Assembly (NCBI GenBank): GCA_964496245.1
Contig: CAZBZG010000094.1
Span: 1 to 15,524 of the forward strand
Direction of reading: 5' to 3'
Source: CAZBZG01 sp964496245
Lineage (GTDB): Bacteria; Planctomycetota; SZUA-567
DNA: 15,524 bases
Below the pieces are notes generated by a model. That model worked only from the letters and a program-made list of their open reading frames with translations, had not been told where the DNA came from and made no database searches. Both the position numbers and the translations under genes were made by a program. Below are positions 13,055 through 15,524 of the stretch, piece by piece; positions within the stretch are counted from its first letter, which is position 1; each line of letters begins with the position of its first letter.

Positions 13055-14590
13055 ATGCACTTCTTCAAGAGCATCCAATTCAAGGCCATGCTCTGCATGG
13101 TGGTGGTGGCATGCGTGTGCGTGGTCGTGATCCACGAGATCTACCAGGTCTGGCTCATGGAGGCTGAAGAAGAAGCCATGCAGGAGCGCGTGGAGCGTGC
13201 GCTCTTCAGCTACGGGCCGGCCGCTGCGGACGACAAGGAGATGTACAGCCGCATCGTGCTCCTGGCGCGGCGCTTCGAGCTGTCCGGCGTGGCCCTGGTG
13301 GACCCGCAGTCGCGCACCACGCTGGTGAACATCGGGGGCGCGCCCCAGTCCGCACAGCTGCGGCACTGGCTGGCGCAACCGCCTGCCGCCGATGTCCTGC
13401 ACGCGGGCCTGTCCGACCAGGACGAGGAGGCGCCGGAGATCTGGGGGGCCCGACGGATCGAGGGCGTGGAGGGTCGGTCCCTGCTCCTGGCGGTGGCGGT
13501 GCCCAGGGGCCGCGGCCTGGTCACGCGCAGGGTGCTCGATTCGATTTCCTGGCTGACCCTGGGCGGCGCCGTGGTCATTGCCCTGCTCTTGTCCTACCTT
13601 CTCAGGCAATTGGTGGTGCGGCCGGTTGAACGCTTTTCCAAGGCGCTCGCGCACGTGGCCCACGGCGACTTGACCCACAGGATGGACCGTGACGTGGACC
13701 GGGAGCTCGTGCAGCTGGCGGACGACTTCAACCACATGCTCGCAGAACTCGCCACCAACCGGGCCAAGGTCGAGGAGTATCAGAACTCCCTCGAACAACG
13801 CGTCGAAGAGGCCCGCCAGGAGCTGGCCCGCAAGGAGGCCGAGCTGATCCAGGCGGAGAAGCTCGCTTCCGTGGGGCAACTCGCCGCCGGCGTAGCCCAC
13901 GAGATCAACAACCCCATCTACACGATCACCCTGACCGCGGATCTGCTGCGCAAGGACGTGGACGACGCAGCCAGCCAGAAGCGCGTGGAGCAGATCGCCG
14001 CCCAGGCCCGGCGGTGCCGGAAGATCGTGGGCGATCTACTCGAGTATTCGCGGCAGGGACCGCCCATGGAAGGCGCGCTCGATGTGAACGCCACCCTCCG
14101 CGCCTCTGTGGAGCAGCTCGCAGACCAGGGACGGCTCGAGCGCGTGACCACAGACCTGCAGCTCGCCGAAGACATGCCCCTGATCTGCGGCATGCAGGAC
14201 GAGATTCGCCGCGTCGTGGACATCATCCTGCTCAATGCGTTGCAGGCGTTCGAGGACGGCGGCCGGATCGCCATTCAGACGCGATGCACGCAAGACCATC
14301 AAATACAAGTGGTTATCACGGACGACGGTCCGGGCATGTCCCAAGAGGTGCTGGGGCGAGCCTTTGAGCCGTTTTTTACGACCAAACAGGTTGGCCAGGG
14401 CACGGGTCTTGGCCTGTCGATTGCTTATGGCATCGTGATGCGTCATCACGGCAAGCTGACGCTTGCCAGCCGCCCGGGAGAGGGCACGACCGTGACCATG
14501 TGCCTCCCCGCGGAGGCGCCGGACGCATCCGCGCCAGCAGATGACGGGGGATCGGGTGACCAGCGAAAAGATTCTGGTGGTCGACGATGA
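13055..14590 (+). CDS. HAMP-domain sensor histidine kinase
   Basis: A 511-residue membrane sensor kinase. A first membrane helix (about 9-31) is followed by an extracytoplasmic sensor region of about 130 residues with no recognised domain, a second helix (about 166-187) and a HAMP linker (188-236, with the motif VVRPVERFSKALAHVAHGDL). A coiled coil (233-270) leads to the HisKA domain, with phosphoaccepting H282 in GVAHEINNP. The ATPase domain shows the N box (N394 in ILLNALQAF), G1 box (DDGPG, 423-427), F box (FEPFFTTK) and G2 box (GTGLGLS, 449-455). The NtrB/AtoS-like HEINNP form pairs typically with NtrC-type regulators, and such a regulator overlaps the 3' end. The kinase should autophosphorylate and pass phosphate to it. 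The ribosome binding site is weak (AGGATGG). The signal is unknown; the divergent pilin operon suggests an envelope or surface cue. Confidence 0.93.
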   Translation: MHFFKSIQFKAMLCMVVVACVCVVVIHEIYQVWLMEAEEEAMQERVERALFSYGPAAADDKEMYSRIVLLARRFELSGVALVDPQSRTTLVNIGGAPQSAQLRHWLAQPPAADVLHAGLSDQDEEAPEIWGARRIEGVEGRSLLLAVAVPRGRGLVTRRVLDSISWLTLGGAVVIALLLSYLLRQLVVRPVERFSKALAHVAHGDLTHRMDRDVDRELVQLADDFNHMLAELATNRAKVEEYQNSLEQRVEEARQELARKEAELIQAEKLASVGQLAAGVAHEINNPIYTITLTADLLRKDVDDAASQKRVEQIAAQARRCRKIVGDLLEYSRQGPPMEGALDVNATLRASVEQLADQGRLERVTTDLQLAEDMPLICGMQDEIRRVVDIILLNALQAFEDGGRIAIQTRCTQDHQIQVVITDDGPGMSQEVLGRAFEPFFTTKQVGQGTGLGLSIAYGIVMRHHGKLTLASRPGEGTTVTMCLPAEAPDASAPADDGGSGDQRKDSGGRR

Positions 14591-15524
14591 CGTGCCGCTG
14601 CTCGAAGCCGTGGGCGAGACGCTGAGGCGCGAAGGCTTTGACGTAGCCACAGCCCAGACCTGGCAGGAGGCCGAGGCTGCGGCCGCCGCGCGACGGTTCG
14701 ATCTCTTCCTGCTCGACTTCAAGATGCCCGACAAGGACGGGATCGAGCTCATGAAGGAGCTGCGCCGCGCGACGCCCACGGCCGAAGCCGTAATCATCAC
14801 GGCCTACGGCACGATCGAGAAGGGCGTGGAGGCCATTCGCGAGGGCGCGCGCGACTTCATCACCAAGCCGATCGAGAGCTACGAACTCCTCCACCGCGTA
14901 CATACGCTCATGGAGAAGCGCCGTCTGCATGCGGCCCTCCGGCAGAAGGAGGAGGAGCTCGGCGAGCGCTACCAGTTCGACCAGATCGTGGGCGTGAGCC
15001 AAGCGCTGGCCGACGTCCGTGAGCTCGGCCGGCGCGCTTCAGCCGTGATGAGCAGCGTGCTGATCCAGGGCGAAAGCGGCACGGGCAAGGAGATCCTGGC
15101 CCGCGCCATCCACTACGCCAGCAAGCGCGCCGAGGGACCGTTCGTGGCCGTCAACTGCGGGGCCATCGCACCGAGCATCGCCGAGCGGGAGCTTTTCGGC
15201 CACGAGAAGGGCGCCTTTACCGGCGCGAGCGACGAGCAACCGGGGTACTTCGAAGCCGCGCAGGACGGGACCCTGTTTCTCGACGAGATCGGGGAACTCC
15301 CGCTCGACCTGCAGGTCAAACTGCTCCGGGCGATCGACAACCAGGAGATCACGCGCGTGGGCGGGACCACGCCGGTGCGGCTCGACGTGCGTCTGCTCTT
15401 TGCCACCAACCGGGAACTGGAAGAGATGGTCGCGCAACGCACCTTCCGCCACGATCTCTATTACCGCATCAACGTGATCCCGATCGAAGTGCCGCCGCTG
15501 CGCGAACGGCGCGAGGACATCCCG
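14541..15524 (+). CDS. NtrC-family sigma-54 response regulator (3' end cut by window)
   Basis: The first 328 residues of a sigma-54-dependent activator. The receiver domain has the acidic pair D15-D16 (ILVVDDD), phosphoacceptor D59 (DLFLLDFKMPDKDG), T87 and K109 (FITKPI). A linker helix leads to the AAA+ domain with Walker A GESGTGKE (177-184), the sigma-54-contacting GAFTGA loop (224-229) and Walker B TLFLDE (244-249). The sequence runs off the window at PPLRERREDIP, before the sensor II region and the expected Fis-type DNA-binding helix. It overlaps the kinase gene by 50 nt. An internal GTG at 14556 with GGGGGA just upstream is an equally good start and would shorten the protein by five residues. 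The product should activate sigma-54 promoters when phosphorylated by the adjacent kinase, possibly that of the pilin operon. Confidence 0.93.
   Translation, partial: MTGDRVTSEKILVVDDDVPLLEAVGETLRREGFDVATAQTWQEAEAAAAARRFDLFLLDFKMPDKDGIELMKELRRATPTAEAVIITAYGTIEKGVEAIREGARDFITKPIESYELLHRVHTLMEKRRLHAALRQKEEELGERYQFDQIVGVSQALADVRELGRRASAVMSSVLIQGESGTGKEILARAIHYASKRAEGPFVAVNCGAIAPSIAERELFGHEKGAFTGASDEQPGYFEAAQDGTLFLDEIGELPLDLQVKLLRAIDNQEITRVGGTTPVRLDVRLLFATNRELEEMVAQRTFRHDLYYRINVIPIEVPPLRERREDIP

Noticed and set aside
1..15524. CRISPR array, tRNA, rRNA, insertion sequence or prophage
   Set aside because: No regular spaced repeats, cloverleaf/TTCGA arm, rRNA-like stretch, transposase or integrase motif was seen on either strand by eye.

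Overview
The window is a GC-rich, gene-dense stretch of a bacterial chromosome. It contains no rRNA, tRNA, CRISPR array, transposase or phage gene that I can see. A formylglycine-type sulfatase, a remnant of a Gfo/Idh-neighbourhood-type FAD-dependent oxidoreductase, a vitamin-B12/radical-SAM DUF4070 protein, a degenerate pseudopilin operon and GGACGCGC-AGGA-GCGCGTCC palindromic repeats together suggest a member of the PVC group (Planctomycetota, Verrucomicrobiota, Kiritimatiellota, Lentisphaerota) or a nearby environmental lineage such as Hydrogenedentota. This is inference from gene content only.

Layout. Positions 1-900: an ExbB/TolQ/MotA-type proton channel subunit (+) with no ExbD partner beside it. 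Positions 900-2030: a gene graveyard on the minus strand, holding a DUF763 gene that has lost its middle and the last third of an FAD-dependent oxidoreductase. Positions 2074-3426: an intact sulfatase (+) whose promoter appears to lie inside the truncated end of the oxidoreductase remnant. Positions 3427-3871: noncoding, with palindromes, a possible decayed ECF sigma factor and a near-consensus sigma-70 promoter. Positions 3872-5755: B12-binding radical SAM enzyme (+). Positions 5809-5904: a 31-residue, extremely basic small protein (-) with its own promoter and ribosome binding site. Positions 6119-7096: class II fructose-bisphosphate aldolase (+). Positions 7419-8249: a TIM-barrel protein with an aldo/keto-reductase-like C-terminus (+). 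Both long gaps flanking this last gene hold palindromic intergenic repeats.

Positions 8567-12686 form one minus-strand operon read right to left: a PilV/PulG-like prepilin, a PilW-like prepilin, a PilX-like protein and a secreted HEAT-repeat protein, with gaps of 27, 17 and 68 nt. The PilX-like protein is the most unusual item in the window. Between a PilX-type N-terminal helix and a beta-rich C-terminus it carries an array of twelve CXXC units, ten of them complete CXXCXGXG motifs of the kind found four at a time in DnaJ. Divergent from the operon, 13055-15524 encodes a HAMP histidine kinase and an NtrC-family response regulator (cut by the window end) behind a strong sigma-70 promoter. By position this pair resembles PilS/PilR and is the obvious candidate to control the pilin operon.
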